Notes under the pieces: generated by a model
What the model saw: only the letters and a program-made list of their open reading frames with translations
Told to the model about the DNA's origin: nothing
Databases searched by the model: none
Part shown: one piece after another, positions 26,940 through 36,943 of the stretch
Layout: every line of letters begins with the position of its first letter
Numbering within the stretch: the first letter of the stretch is position 1
Source of the DNA: an uncultured Acetatifactor sp.
Lineage (GTDB): Bacteria; Bacillota; Clostridia; Lachnospirales; Lachnospiraceae
NCBI GenBank assembly: GCA_910579755.1
Contig: CAJTVB010000008.1
Span: forward strand, 62,001 to 126,000
Length of the DNA stretch: 64,000 nt
Direction: 5' to 3'
Program-made: the position numbers and the translations under genes

Positions 26940-28745
26940 ATGAAAAAGCAATTTTTAAAACGTGTGTTTTCCACGCTGTTGGTGGGAACCATGGTAGCAG
27001 GCCTGCTTACAGGCTGCGGCGACGGCGGCGATAAGCCCGCGGACAACAGCACACCGCAGCAGTCTAATACCGGATCGGATCAGACCGGATCCGCCCAGGA
27101 AAATCAGGGAGGCGATGAGGCACAGAACGACGAGTGGATCGCAGACCGCGAAATCGTTGTACAGATCTTTGTAAGCGATGCCGGCAATGCGCTGCCGGAG
27201 GATCAGGAGAATACACCGGTATTCCAGGAGATCAAAAGGCGCACGGGTATTTCTCTGAAGCTGCAGTTTACACCCGGTCAGAACGGTAGTCTGGATGCAT
27301 TGACCACTCAGCTGAATGCAGGACTGGATCCCAGTGTGGATGCTCTGATCTGCTATTTGAACAACTCCACCAGACCGGAGTTTCCGGTTCTGCTGAAGGC
27401 AGCCAAGGTGGATGAGATGTTTGCGGATGTGTCCGAGTACATGAAAAATTCCAAGGTGTACTCCAAGTATTATGAGGAAGGTTTCCTGCCCAACGACACT
27501 TACAAGAACATTGTGTTCCGTGAGGATCTGGACGGCGTATATCTGCTTCACCTGAACGTGGATGAGGTTGACCGGTCCATGATCTATGATCCCAATGAAG
27601 AATACCTGGGCGGTCCCTATATCCAGAAGAGCATTGCAGAAGAGCTTAATATCGATCCTAAGTCAATAAGAACTCCCGAGGAGTTTTACGATCTTCTGGT
27701 AAAGATCAAAGAGCATGGCTTTAAGGATGACAACGGCCAGGATGTTATTCCTCTGGGACCCAAATTCTGGGGCGGCTCCTTCGACGCACTGGACTGGGAT
27801 ATGAGAGGCCTGCGGTGGGGCATCAGCGATGGCTACAACATGGACACAGACGGCCAGATTTATCATGAGGCCGAGACAGAGCATATCTATGATCTGATCA
27901 ACTATGTACGTAAGCTTCTGAACGAAGGTCTCATGGACAAGGAATATTTTGATATGTCCGAAGAGAGAGCCGGAGAGAAATATTGGAGCCACAGCTACGC
28001 TATCATGGGCGACGTTCACAACTATGTGGACATTATCTATTCTTCTGAGGACTGGGTGCCTTTGGGGCCTCTGAACGACATTGAGGGCGACAATAAGATG
28101 GTTACCACCGGAAAAGGCGGTTCCTGCTGTCTGGCAATTATGGATCAGGCCGAGAATCCTGAAGAAGTTTTCAAGTTCTTTGACTGGCTTTGCACCTATG
28201 AAGGACAGCTGCTGTGCCAGTACGGCGTAGAGGGCGTTTCCTACACCATGGTGGACGGACAGCCCCGTCTGACGGAAGAGGTTAAGGCGAAGCTGAATGA
28301 AGGCGACGAGGACTGGCTGATCAATAATGTGGGCGCAGCCTTCGGCGGAAGCGGAGCATACTTCTTTGAGTGTGTTTTGACCAACAAGAACAATATTGAC
28401 AACTTCGGCGAGACAAGACCCGGTGCATCCGGAGGCGATGACAGTGAAAACATCTTTGCCAGAAGCGTTCGGATTGCCGAGGAGTATCCCAGAGAGTATA
28501 AGCTGAAGGAAGGCTTAAAGGCTACTGCTTTCCTGACGGGTCTGTCCTGTGAGGCGGCGCTGAAGGAGGCTCACGATGCATGGAAGGAAGAATTGGTGAA
28601 GGCATTCTATGCGAACGAGAGCGATGTGGAGAGCATTATCAACGCATTCCGTGACCGGCTGAAACGCGCGGGCGTTGACGAGTTCAAGGAAGAGCTGATG
28701 AGGATCTACAACGAAGATCCTACAGCGATCCTGTTCTATAATTAA
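26940..28745 (+). CDS. Extracellular solute-binding lipoprotein (LplA-type)
   Basis: A 601-residue, unusually large solute-binding protein typical of LplA-like importers. It has a lipoprotein signal with acceptor Cys26 (GLLTGC) and a Gly/Ser/Gln/Asn/Asp linker to about residue 60 before the bilobed binding domain. It captures an oligosaccharide or glycopeptide outside the membrane for the two flanking permeases. AAAGGAGG lies just before the ATG. The island enzymes suggest that the ligand contains alpha-mannose; this is inference. Confidence 0.94.
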   Translation: MKKQFLKRVFSTLLVGTMVAGLLTGCGDGGDKPADNSTPQQSNTGSDQTGSAQENQGGDEAQNDEWIADREIVVQIFVSDAGNALPEDQENTPVFQEIKRRTGISLKLQFTPGQNGSLDALTTQLNAGLDPSVDALICYLNNSTRPEFPVLLKAAKVDEMFADVSEYMKNSKVYSKYYEEGFLPNDTYKNIVFREDLDGVYLLHLNVDEVDRSMIYDPNEEYLGGPYIQKSIAEELNIDPKSIRTPEEFYDLLVKIKEHGFKDDNGQDVIPLGPKFWGGSFDALDWDMRGLRWGISDGYNMDTDGQIYHEAETEHIYDLINYVRKLLNEGLMDKEYFDMSEERAGEKYWSHSYAIMGDVHNYVDIIYSSEDWVPLGPLNDIEGDNKMVTTGKGGSCCLAIMDQAENPEEVFKFFDWLCTYEGQLLCQYGVEGVSYTMVDGQPRLTEEVKAKLNEGDEDWLINNVGAAFGGSGAYFFECVLTNKNNIDNFGETRPGASGGDDSENIFARSVRIAEEYPREYKLKEGLKATAFLTGLSCEAALKEAHDAWKEELVKAFYANESDVESIINAFRDRLKRAGVDEFKEELMRIYNEDPTAILFYN

Positions 28746-28766
28746 TAAACATGCGGGGAGGGCGCT

Positions 28767-29684
28767 ATGAGTAAAATGCGGCACTTACACACGGGAATAA
28801 AAGTAAAGAGGAGCCTTGGTGAAAGGATAATACAGGTCATCATTTATCTGGTTCTGATTGCAGTCTGCCTGCTCATTGTCCTTCCCTGCCTGAATGTGGT
28901 GGCGCTTGCCTTTAACGACGGCAAGGACGCGGCCAGAGGCGGTGTGTACTTCTGGCCCAGGATGTTCACCCTGGAAAACTTTCAGGAGGTATTCAAGAAT
29001 AAGGGCATCATCCGCGGCTATGGCATCACCATAGCCAGGACGGTGATCGGAACCTTTATGAGTCTGTTGCTTTTGTCCCTTGCGGCCTTTGCCCTGAAGG
29101 AGAAGCAGCTTCCGGGAAGAACCTTTATCAATTTCATGATTACCTTTACCATGCTCTTTGGCGGCGGTACCGTGCCTACCTACATCCAGTACAGAAGGCT
29201 TGGCCTGCTCAATAATTTCTGGGTGTATGTCATACCGGGGCTTTTCAGCGTGACCTACCTGATGATGATGCGGACCTTCTTTGAAGGGATTCCGGACAGT
29301 CTGGAGGAATCGGCCAAGCTGGACGGATGCGGATACTTTGGAATTTACGCCAAGATCATGATGCCCCTCAGTAAGCCGGTTATCGCCGTGGTAGGCCTGT
29401 ATACGGCGGTAGGCCACTGGAACGACTGGTTCTCCGGAGCTTTCTACATGATGGACACAAAGAAGTGGCCCGTGCAGACGGTTCTGCAGCAGATGCTGAA
29501 CAAGGCCATGAGCCAGCAGCAGATCACCAGTGTGGCTCAGGCTATCGCCAGCGCCGGAGGCGTAACCTCCAACGCGCTTAAGATGGCAGCCGTGGTTGTC
29601 ACAACGGTTCCTATCCTGTGTGTGTATCCCTTCATACAGAAATATTTCGCACAGGGTACCATGATCGGAGCCGTAAAGGGATAA
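28767..29684 (+). CDS. ABC sugar transporter permease (LplC/YtcP-type)
   Basis: A 305-residue second permease with six predicted helices and an EAA loop (EESAKLDGCGYFGIYAKIMMPL). The end MIGAVKG is typical of the LplC group. It pairs with the permease at 25941 and the lipoprotein at 26940, forming a three-gene importer without its own ATPase. A long terminator hairpin follows at 29721. Confidence 0.95.
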   Translation: MSKMRHLHTGIKVKRSLGERIIQVIIYLVLIAVCLLIVLPCLNVVALAFNDGKDAARGGVYFWPRMFTLENFQEVFKNKGIIRGYGITIARTVIGTFMSLLLLSLAAFALKEKQLPGRTFINFMITFTMLFGGGTVPTYIQYRRLGLLNNFWVYVIPGLFSVTYLMMMRTFFEGIPDSLEESAKLDGCGYFGIYAKIMMPLSKPVIAVVGLYTAVGHWNDWFSGAFYMMDTKKWPVQTVLQQMLNKAMSQQQITSVAQAIASAGGVTSNALKMAAVVVTTVPILCVYPFIQKYFAQGTMIGAVKG

Positions 29685-29720
29685 ACAAAAGTTTCCAGGG
29701 CGCAAGGATGTATTGATTTA

Positions 29721-29776
29721 ACCGCCGCACAAAAGCCGGATGTGTTTGAAAATTAGGGCTTTGTGCGGCGGTTTTG
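29721..29776 (+). terminator. Long terminator hairpin after the importer operon
   Basis: The arms ACCGCCGCACAAA-AGCC (29721-29737) and GGGCTTTGTGCGGCGGT (from 29756) pair almost completely, with a loop of about 19 nt and TTTTG after the stem. It ends or attenuates the importer transcript before the kinase gene, which may lower expression of the downstream enzymes relative to the transporter. Confidence 0.75.
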
Positions 29777-29821
29777 CGTGAAGCCTGAATTGATGAGCTA
29801 AGGTGGGCAGGAGGTATAAGT

Positions 29822-30754
29822 TTGAAAAAGTGGGATGTTTTTGTCTTCGGCGATATTAATATTGATCTGCTGATACCGGGGGTAAGCAGTCTGCCGCCCG
29901 CAGGAGAAGAATGGGAGGTGCCCCGGATGCGGACGGAGCCGGGGGGAGGAGCTCTGCTGTTTGCACTGGGCCTTGCAAAGCTTGGGATGAAGCCGGTATT
30001 TTTGGGCAGTGTGGGAGAGGACATTTACGGTGATTATTTAAAAAGCAGCATGGAGAAGGCGGGAGTGGATCTTTCCCTTCTGGAGACCAGACCCGGCGCC
30101 CGGACGGGAATTTCCATCAGCTTTACAGATGATAAGGACAGATGCTTTCTGACGTATCGGGGAGGCTGCAGAGTGCCGGATATCGGGGAGGTTTCCCTGG
30201 AGCAGGTATCCTGCGCCAGGCACATTCATCTCACGGGCTATGCGGAGGCGCAGAACCATGATGCCTATCTTGCCTTTCTGCAAAGGCTCCGCCGGGAGAC
30301 GGATGTGACGGTTTCCTTTGATGTAGGCTGGGACAGCTCGGGAGAGTGGAGCCGGCGGATCTATGAGCTGTTTCCCTATCTGGACGTATTGCTGATGAAT
30401 GAAACAGAGTGTCTGCATTACAGCGGGAAATCCACCGCCCGCGAGGCGGCGCTGGATTTTGCGGAAAACGGGTGTCTTGCCGCCATCAAGCTGGGAAAGA
30501 AGGGAGCGCTTTGCTGTCGGGACGGTCAGATTTTTGTCCGGGAGGGCTTTTCCGTGCCTGTAGTGGACACTACGGGAGCAGGGGATTCCTTTAACGCCGG
30601 ATTTGTATATGGCTTTTTAACGGGGGCGGATCCGGAGACCGCTCTTGATCTGGGAAATGGCTGCGGCGCCCTTTCCTGTACCGGACTGGGAGGCAACGTT
30701 ATGTTTCCCACGTTGGAAGGACTGCAGGATTTCCTGAAAAGCGGGAGAGCGTAG
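29822..30754 (+). CDS. PfkB family carbohydrate kinase
   Basis: A 310-residue ribokinase-fold kinase. It has the N-terminal GDINIDLLI strand, the substrate-binding GGGALLFALGLAKLG (41-55) and the C-terminal anion-hole motif DTTGAGDSFNAGF with catalytic Asp255. It phosphorylates an unknown sugar in the cytoplasm. The TTG start at 29822 has CAGGAGG at optimal distance. It probably acts on monosaccharides released by the downstream glycosidases; fructose or mannose kinase activity would fit but is not shown by sequence. Confidence 0.9.
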   Translation: MKKWDVFVFGDINIDLLIPGVSSLPPAGEEWEVPRMRTEPGGGALLFALGLAKLGMKPVFLGSVGEDIYGDYLKSSMEKAGVDLSLLETRPGARTGISISFTDDKDRCFLTYRGGCRVPDIGEVSLEQVSCARHIHLTGYAEAQNHDAYLAFLQRLRRETDVTVSFDVGWDSSGEWSRRIYELFPYLDVLLMNETECLHYSGKSTAREAALDFAENGCLAAIKLGKKGALCCRDGQIFVREGFSVPVVDTTGAGDSFNAGFVYGFLTGADPETALDLGNGCGALSCTGLGGNVMFPTLEGLQDFLKSGRA

Positions 30755-30840
30755 GAAGGTGTCACACAGAAACATGGAAACGGGAGATTCCCCAAAATGA
30801 TTACAAGCGTATGCTGGAGAGTGTTAAGGGAGGTATAACC

Positions 30841-32202
30841 ATGAAAATAGCGGTAATCGGAGGAGCCGGTGTCAGGACAGTGATTTTTATCAATGGGCTG
30901 TTAAAGCGCTGCCGGAAGCTGGACATTGATGAGGTGGCATTGTATGATATTGACAGGGACAAGCTTGGGATCATTCAGAAGCTCTGTGCCCATGTGGTAA
31001 GCCGGGCGGGCGGCGAGCTGCGGGTATATGCGGCTCAGGATGCCCGGGAGGCCGTAATGGGAGCGGACTATGTGGTAACTACCCTGCGGGTAGGGGGAGA
31101 CCATTCCCGGACCATGGACGAGGAGATTGCATTGCGCTGTGGGGTGATCGGCCAGGAGACCACCGGTGTGGGAGGGTTTTCCATGGCTGCCCGGACCATC
31201 CCCGTGCTTCTGGAATATTGTGAATTGATCCGCAGCTGTGCGCCCAATGCCTGGATTTTTAATTTCACAAATCCTTCCGGGCTGGTGACTCAGGCGCTGA
31301 AGAGCGCCGGACATGACAGGGTGATCGGGATCTGCGACGCTCCCAGCAGCGCCAAGTTCCGGATGGCTGATTATCTGGGAGTGACAGAGGAAGAGCTGTA
31401 TGTGGAGTTTTTTGGACTAAACCATTTATCCTGGATCCGAAGCGTCAAGGTATCGGGCCGGGAAATTATGGGAGAGCTGCTGAAGGATTCCGATTTCCTG
31501 AAAGGGGTAGAAGAATTTGAGCGGTTTGATCCGGAGGTAATCCGGCTGGTGGGTCTCCTTCCCAACGAATATCTCTACTATTATTACCACAGGGAGAAGG
31601 CGCTGGAGAACATTGTAAAAGCCGGCTCCGCCAGAGGGCGCAACATCGAGGAGATCAATCGCAGAATGTTTGAAGAGCTGCGGGGAATGGATATGGACAA
31701 GGATCCGGAGGGAGCCCTGCAGACATTCCTCTATTATATGCAGCTGAGGGAAAATTCCTATATGGCTGTGGAGACAGGAGGAGAGGGACGCCCCATCCTG
31801 GAAAGAGGACAGCTGCCTATACCCGAGGGAATCGGTTATGCAGGAGTAATGCTGGACTGCATTGAAGGAATGCAGTCGGATACCGGCAGATATCTGGTGC
31901 TGTCTGTGGAAAATCAGGGGGCTTTGCCACAGCTGAATCCGGAGGACGTGGTGGAAATGACCTGTCTGGTGTCCAAAGAGGGCATCCGGCCTGTGTCGGT
32001 GGAAAATCCGCCTCAGGACTGCATGCTTTTGATTCACAGCATCAAGCATTATGAGAGGCTGGCGGTAAAAGCTATTATGGAAGGCTCCTCCAGGGAGGCA
32101 GTCAGGGCGTTGATGCTGCATCCTCTGATCAATTCCTATTCTCTGGCAGAGCGGTTAGTGAAGGAATACGAAGAAGCCTATGAAGGCATGTTCAAAAAAT
32201 GA
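30841..32202 (+). CDS. Glycoside hydrolase family 4 protein
   Basis: A 453-residue NAD-dependent glycosidase of family GH4. It opens with a Rossmann nucleotide loop (KIAVIGGAGVRT), followed by GQETTGVGGFS, NFTNPSG, GICDAP and FFGLNHLSW, the segments that bind sugar and the divalent metal. GH4 enzymes work by oxidation-elimination and often act on phosphorylated alpha- or beta-glycosides, but some act on unphosphorylated sugars. No PTS gene is nearby, so phosphorylation state of the substrate is open. AAGGGAGG precedes the ATG at 30841. Confidence 0.92.
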   Translation: MKIAVIGGAGVRTVIFINGLLKRCRKLDIDEVALYDIDRDKLGIIQKLCAHVVSRAGGELRVYAAQDAREAVMGADYVVTTLRVGGDHSRTMDEEIALRCGVIGQETTGVGGFSMAARTIPVLLEYCELIRSCAPNAWIFNFTNPSGLVTQALKSAGHDRVIGICDAPSSAKFRMADYLGVTEEELYVEFFGLNHLSWIRSVKVSGREIMGELLKDSDFLKGVEEFERFDPEVIRLVGLLPNEYLYYYYHREKALENIVKAGSARGRNIEEINRRMFEELRGMDMDKDPEGALQTFLYYMQLRENSYMAVETGGEGRPILERGQLPIPEGIGYAGVMLDCIEGMQSDTGRYLVLSVENQGALPQLNPEDVVEMTCLVSKEGIRPVSVENPPQDCMLLIHSIKHYERLAVKAIMEGSSREAVRALMLHPLINSYSLAERLVKEYEEAYEGMFKK

Positions 32203-32272
32203 CAGATGCTGCAGATAAGTGCAGCAAATGAGATTGAGATGATAAGGTGCAACAGTGAAAGGAGGACACAAC

Positions 32273-35200
32273 ATGCCTTTTGATTTTCACAACAGGGACA
32301 GAATGGAGTCTTGGATCGATGAACTGAAGGAGCTCCGTTACCGATGCCTGAGGGAGATCGGAGAATTTGAATGGTACAGTGATGCAGGAGAAATCGGCAG
32401 CAGACAGCCGGGGGATCTGGAAAGCCCGGAAAAGGTGGGAAAAGGATTTGCCTGGAGCGGCTGGGACCGGTATAACTGGCTGTGCACAAGGGTGGAGGTG
32501 GAAGAGGAGCTGGTTCGGGAAGCCGCAGACGGAGACATTGTGGGACTCTTTGACTTTGGCGTGCGTGAGGGAACCGGTAACAACAGCCATTTTGAAAGCC
32601 TCCTTTATGTAAACGGAGAACCCTATCAGGGAGTGGACGGAAACCACAAGGAAGTCTTTTTCCCCATAGAGGAAACGGGAAGGACATTGGATTTGAAATT
32701 CCGGGTCTGGTCCGGATTGTGCGGCGGGGGAAGACCCCATGACATGCATATGAGAATCGTACGTGCGCAGATCGGTATTATGGACAGGGCCACGGATGAC
32801 TTTTACTATCTGGCACGCACGGCGCTGGACACCTATGATCTGCTTCCCAAGGAAAGTGAATATAAGGAGTGGCTGCTGGGCAGGCTGACAAAGGCCTTCC
32901 GGCTGGTGGATTACACCGAGCCCGGGGATGCCGCCTTTTATGAGAGTATCCGGCAGGCCTATGAGTTCCTGGCGGAAGAACTGCAGGGAAATGGGAAACC
33001 GGATGTAACGGTGACCATGCTGGGGCATACTCATATCGATGTGGGCTGGCTGTGGAGGGTCCGCCATACCAGAGAGAAGGCGGCCCGTTCCTTCTCCACA
33101 GTGAACCGTCTTATGGAGAAGTACCCGTCTTATCAGTTTTTGCAGTCCCAGGCGCAGCTGTATGAGTTTATCAAGACAGATTATCCCGATATCTATGAGC
33201 ACATCCGGAAGAGAGTTTCCCAGGGACGCTGGGAGCCCTCCGGCGCCATGTGGGTGGAATGCGACTGCAACCTGACCTCGGGCGAATCCATTATCCGGCA
33301 GATTTTGGTGGGCAAGCAGTTTTTCCGCCAGGAATTTGGCTATAACAACACTTTCCTGTGGCTTCCGGATGTATTCGGATATTCCTGGGCCCTTCCTCAG
33401 ATTCTGAAAAAGTCCGGGGTGGAAACCTTTATGACCACAAAAATCAGCTGGAATGACACCAATCAGCTGCCTTTTGACACCTTCCTCTGGAAGGGAATGG
33501 ACGGCAGCCTGCTGACCACTCATTTTATCACCACCACGGATGAAGGCTCCAGCTCCTACACTTACAATGGAGACACCAGGCCATATGCGGTAAAAGGAGT
33601 GTGGGACAATTACAAGAATAAGGATCTGAACCGGGAGCTTCTGATCTCCTTCGGCTACGGAGACGGAGGAGGAGGCCCTAACAGAGATATGATCAAAACC
33701 GTGGAGTGCCTGGAGAAAATGCCCGGTATTCCCCACGTGAGATGGGAGAGCGCCACGGCTTATTTTGACAGGCTGAACGAAACCATTGAGAAAAATCCGT
33801 TAGGGGGATATCTTCCGGTGTGGGACGGAGAGCTGTACCTGGAATTTCACCGGGGAACCTATACCTCTCAGGCCTACAATAAAAAGACCAACAGACAGCT
33901 GGAATATTGGCTGCGCCGCACCGAGCTTCTGGGTGTGCTGGCAGGAGAGGAAAGCGGACAGAGGCATCTTTATGACAGAGAAAGACTGCTGCGGGCCTGG
34001 AAGATCGTGCTCTGCCAGCAGTTCCACGACATCCTGCCCGGATCCTCTATTCACGAGGTGTATGAGGACAGTCATGAGGAATATGGAAAGGCGGCACAGC
34101 TGCTTGAAGAGGTGCAGGAGGCGGCAAAGGAGGCGCTTATTGTGCCCCGGGCCGATACCTTTACCGTGTGGAACAGCTCCAACTGGGCGCTGAGCGGCGC
34201 GGTGAAGCTGCCCGGATCCCTGGACAAGGGCGGAAATACTTATCTGGATGAGGATGGAAAGCGTCTTCCTGCCGTGTGCGGAAAGGAAGCGGATTATGTG
34301 TGGATTGATCAGGCCAGACCCTTTGGTCCGGAGGTGATTCTGGTGGGAAGCGCCCGGGACAGCGCTGGGGAAGGAATTGTCCGCGGTCCAGCGGAAGGTA
34401 TTGCCAAAACTTCAGCAAAGGGGGCGGAACAGGTGGATACTCCGTATTATCACGCGGAGTGGAATGCTTCCGGCCAGCTGACTGTGCTGTACGACAAAAT
34501 CGCCGGACGTAACGTACTGGCGCCGGGAAAATGCGGAAATATACTGCAGATCTTTGAGGATAAGCCCCGGTGCTTCGATGCCTGGGAGATGGAGCCTACC
34601 ATTGACGAAAAATGCAGGCCGGTGGAGGATTGCCAGAGTATTACTGTGGAGCACAATGAACTGGGAACCTTTGTACATACCCATCACCAATGGCACCATT
34701 CTCACATTTGGCAGACGGTATGCTTTTATGAGAGAAAGCGCCGGATCGATTTTGTCACCCGGGTGGACTGGAGAGAGCATCAGAAGCTTTTGAAGGCAGC
34801 ATTCCCCGTGGATATCAGGGCTGTCAGCGCCCGGTATGATATTCAGGAGGGCAATATTGTGCGTCCTGTGGTGTGCAACACCTCCTGGGATGCGGCCCGG
34901 TTTGAGACGGTGGCTCATAAATGGGTGGACTTTTCCGAAACAGGCTATGGGGTGGCATTGCTGAATAACTGCAAATATGGCCATGACATTAAGGAGAATA
35001 CCATCCGCCTGTCCTTGCTGAAGTCGGCGGTGGATCCGGATTACGACGCGGACAACGGCCTGCATGAATTTACCTATTCCCTTCTGCCTCATCAGGAGGA
35101 ATGGTATGCGGCAGGTCTGGAGCAGGAGGCTTTTGAGTTAAATGAGCCCTTGACGGCATTTGCCGGCAGTTGGAAGGGAAGCCGGGAGAGCGCTGTTCGT

Positions 35201-35443
35201 CTGGACGGGGATTTTGTGGAGGTAGATGCGGTAAAGCGTGCGGAGAACGGAGATGAGATTGTGCTTCGTTTCCATGAATACACCGGAAGACGGGGCAGGG
35301 TAAGGCTGGAGACGGCCTGGAGCAGCGCGGCCTGGTGTGAGTGTAATCTTATGGAGGAGCCCTGTACTGACTGGCAGGAGGGTTCTGTGGAGGTGGAGGT
35401 TACTCCCTATGAAATCAAGACACTGCTGTTTCGGATGAAATAA
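32273..35443 (+). CDS. Alpha-mannosidase, GH38
   Basis: A 1056-residue cytoplasmic alpha-mannosidase. The Zn ligands lie in GHTHIDVGWLWR and QQFHDILPGSS, and the nucleophile is Asp366 in WLPDVFGYSWALPQ. N-terminal beta domain, catalytic barrel, middle helical domain and C-terminal beta domain are in family order. ATG 32273 has AAAGGAGG upstream. It removes alpha-linked mannose from imported oligosaccharides, and together with the GH125 gene downstream matches the known pairing for N-glycan or mannoside breakdown in Firmicutes. Confidence 0.96.
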   Translation: MPFDFHNRDRMESWIDELKELRYRCLREIGEFEWYSDAGEIGSRQPGDLESPEKVGKGFAWSGWDRYNWLCTRVEVEEELVREAADGDIVGLFDFGVREGTGNNSHFESLLYVNGEPYQGVDGNHKEVFFPIEETGRTLDLKFRVWSGLCGGGRPHDMHMRIVRAQIGIMDRATDDFYYLARTALDTYDLLPKESEYKEWLLGRLTKAFRLVDYTEPGDAAFYESIRQAYEFLAEELQGNGKPDVTVTMLGHTHIDVGWLWRVRHTREKAARSFSTVNRLMEKYPSYQFLQSQAQLYEFIKTDYPDIYEHIRKRVSQGRWEPSGAMWVECDCNLTSGESIIRQILVGKQFFRQEFGYNNTFLWLPDVFGYSWALPQILKKSGVETFMTTKISWNDTNQLPFDTFLWKGMDGSLLTTHFITTTDEGSSSYTYNGDTRPYAVKGVWDNYKNKDLNRELLISFGYGDGGGGPNRDMIKTVECLEKMPGIPHVRWESATAYFDRLNETIEKNPLGGYLPVWDGELYLEFHRGTYTSQAYNKKTNRQLEYWLRRTELLGVLAGEESGQRHLYDRERLLRAWKIVLCQQFHDILPGSSIHEVYEDSHEEYGKAAQLLEEVQEAAKEALIVPRADTFTVWNSSNWALSGAVKLPGSLDKGGNTYLDEDGKRLPAVCGKEADYVWIDQARPFGPEVILVGSARDSAGEGIVRGPAEGIAKTSAKGAEQVDTPYYHAEWNASGQLTVLYDKIAGRNVLAPGKCGNILQIFEDKPRCFDAWEMEPTIDEKCRPVEDCQSITVEHNELGTFVHTHHQWHHSHIWQTVCFYERKRRIDFVTRVDWREHQKLLKAAFPVDIRAVSARYDIQEGNIVRPVVCNTSWDAARFETVAHKWVDFSETGYGVALLNNCKYGHDIKENTIRLSLLKSAVDPDYDADNGLHEFTYSLLPHQEEWYAAGLEQEAFELNEPLTAFAGSWKGSRESAVRLDGDFVEVDAVKRAENGDEIVLRFHEYTGRRGRVRLETAWSSAAWCECNLMEEPCTDWQEGSVEVEVTPYEIKTLLFRMK

Positions 35444-35542
35444 TTGAATGTAATTTTAGGATCATTTACAGCCCGGTGCTTTCCCGCCCTGACCTTTACG
35501 GCAGGAGGCTGGGCTGTGGCTATGGGAAGGCGGGGTGGCAGA

Positions 35543-36943
35543 ATGCAGTTTGTACTGAAAGGGAAAATGGAACAAGGGATTCCCGCGCTTACCTGGGAAA
35601 AACAGGGCGGCGACAGAGCATCCCTGCGGGATATGGTGAATCAGTGGGGATATTCGTTAAAGGAGGATTGCCAGATTGATCTGGAGGCCTTTGGAGCGGA
35701 AATGTTTCAGGGTCCGGTTTCTGAGGCGGCGGGTTTTCTTACAGAGGCGCTTATGCAGGGCGCTTACCGGTTTGGAAGGAAGGCGCTGGGACCGGGCGCT
35801 TCTGAAAAAATTTTTGAGCTGCGGGATGAGTTGGCGGCCTTGCCGGAGATTACCGTGTACCTGGTGCTTTCCGGGAAGGCTGCGGAAGGAAAGGCTGTAG
35901 AGGATGAAATAGCAAGGGGTCAGTGCCTGGGGCGCTGCCGGAATTATGCCAGAATGCTGGGGGATCTGCCGGCAAATTATCTCACGGCGGATGAGCTCTG
36001 CCTCTATGCCCAAAGGCTGGCGGAGGCAAAGCCTATTCTGTCCCTGGAGATTTTCCGGGATCAGGAGCTTCGCAGGATGGGCTGCGGGGGGATTCTGGGC
36101 GTAAATCAGGCCTCCAAAACCTCTGCCGCTCTTCTGCACCTGCGCTATGAGGGCAGGGGTGAAGGCCCTGTGACGGCGCTGGTGGGAAAGGGTGTCATGT
36201 TTGACAGCGGCGGTATCCATCTGAAATCCATGAGTGACATGGAGGGCATGAAATATGATATGTGCGGCGGGGCGGATGTGTTGTGTCTGATGGAATATGC
36301 GGCGGAGACAGGCATGGACCTTCCGCTTGCGGCGGCCATCCCGCTGGTGGAAAACGCCACAGGGGAAAACAGTCTTCGGATGGGGGATGTGATTACCATG
36401 GTATCCGGCACAACTGTGGAGGTGTATAACACGGATGCGGAGGGAAGGCTGATTCTGGCGGACGCTCTGGCTTTTGCGGCCAGGGAGGCGGACCGGCTGG
36501 TGGATCTGGCTACGCTGACATACTCTTGCCGGGATGCCCTGGGGGACGAGACCGCAGGATTTTTCTGCAATGATGAGGCGCTGGCGTCCCAGGTGGAGAA
36601 TGCGGCGAAGATCAGTGGGGAAATGGTGTGGCGTCTGCCGTTGGGTGAGCGCTACCGGCGTCAGCTGTTCTGGTCCAAGGTGGCGGATATGGCTAACTAT
36701 ATGCCCGATAAAAGAGCCGGGGCCAGCGTGGCAGGGTGTTTTCTGGAGGAATTTGTGGAAGGAAAGCCCTGGGTACATTTTGACATGGTTGGACCGGCAG
36801 TGCAGCGTGCGGAAAACGGCAGGATGGAGAAGGGCGCCGCAGGACGGATGTTTGCGGCGGCGGCAAAGCTTTTGGAGTGCGGTTTGACGAAGGGAGAGGA
36901 TCGGAATGGGACAGGAGGAAAAAAGGAAGGAAGAGGAGCTTAA
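35543..36943 (+). CDS. M17 family (leucyl) aminopeptidase
   Basis: A roughly 466-residue cytoplasmic metallo-aminopeptidase. The two-metal site motifs GKGVMFDSGGIHLKSM and VYNTDAEGRLILADAL are intact, as are GADVLCLME and the substrate Lys/Arg region. M17 enzymes are hexameric and remove N-terminal residues from peptides. The start is uncertain: ATGs at 35522 and 35543 both have weak ribosome sites, and the frame is open to the GH38 stop at 35443. It sits inside a glycosidase operon, suggesting glycopeptide trimming. It overlaps the GH125 gene by 38 bp. Confidence 0.92.
   Translation: MQFVLKGKMEQGIPALTWEKQGGDRASLRDMVNQWGYSLKEDCQIDLEAFGAEMFQGPVSEAAGFLTEALMQGAYRFGRKALGPGASEKIFELRDELAALPEITVYLVLSGKAAEGKAVEDEIARGQCLGRCRNYARMLGDLPANYLTADELCLYAQRLAEAKPILSLEIFRDQELRRMGCGGILGVNQASKTSAALLHLRYEGRGEGPVTALVGKGVMFDSGGIHLKSMSDMEGMKYDMCGGADVLCLMEYAAETGMDLPLAAAIPLVENATGENSLRMGDVITMVSGTTVEVYNTDAEGRLILADALAFAAREADRLVDLATLTYSCRDALGDETAGFFCNDEALASQVENAAKISGEMVWRLPLGERYRRQLFWSKVADMANYMPDKRAGASVAGCFLEEFVEGKPWVHFDMVGPAVQRAENGRMEKGAAGRMFAAAAKLLECGLTKGEDRNGTGGKKEGRGA

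Noticed and set aside
32192..33736. 514-codon minus-strand frame opposite the GH38 gene
   Set aside because: Antisense shadow of a GC-rich conserved gene; no start signal and no recognisable domain.
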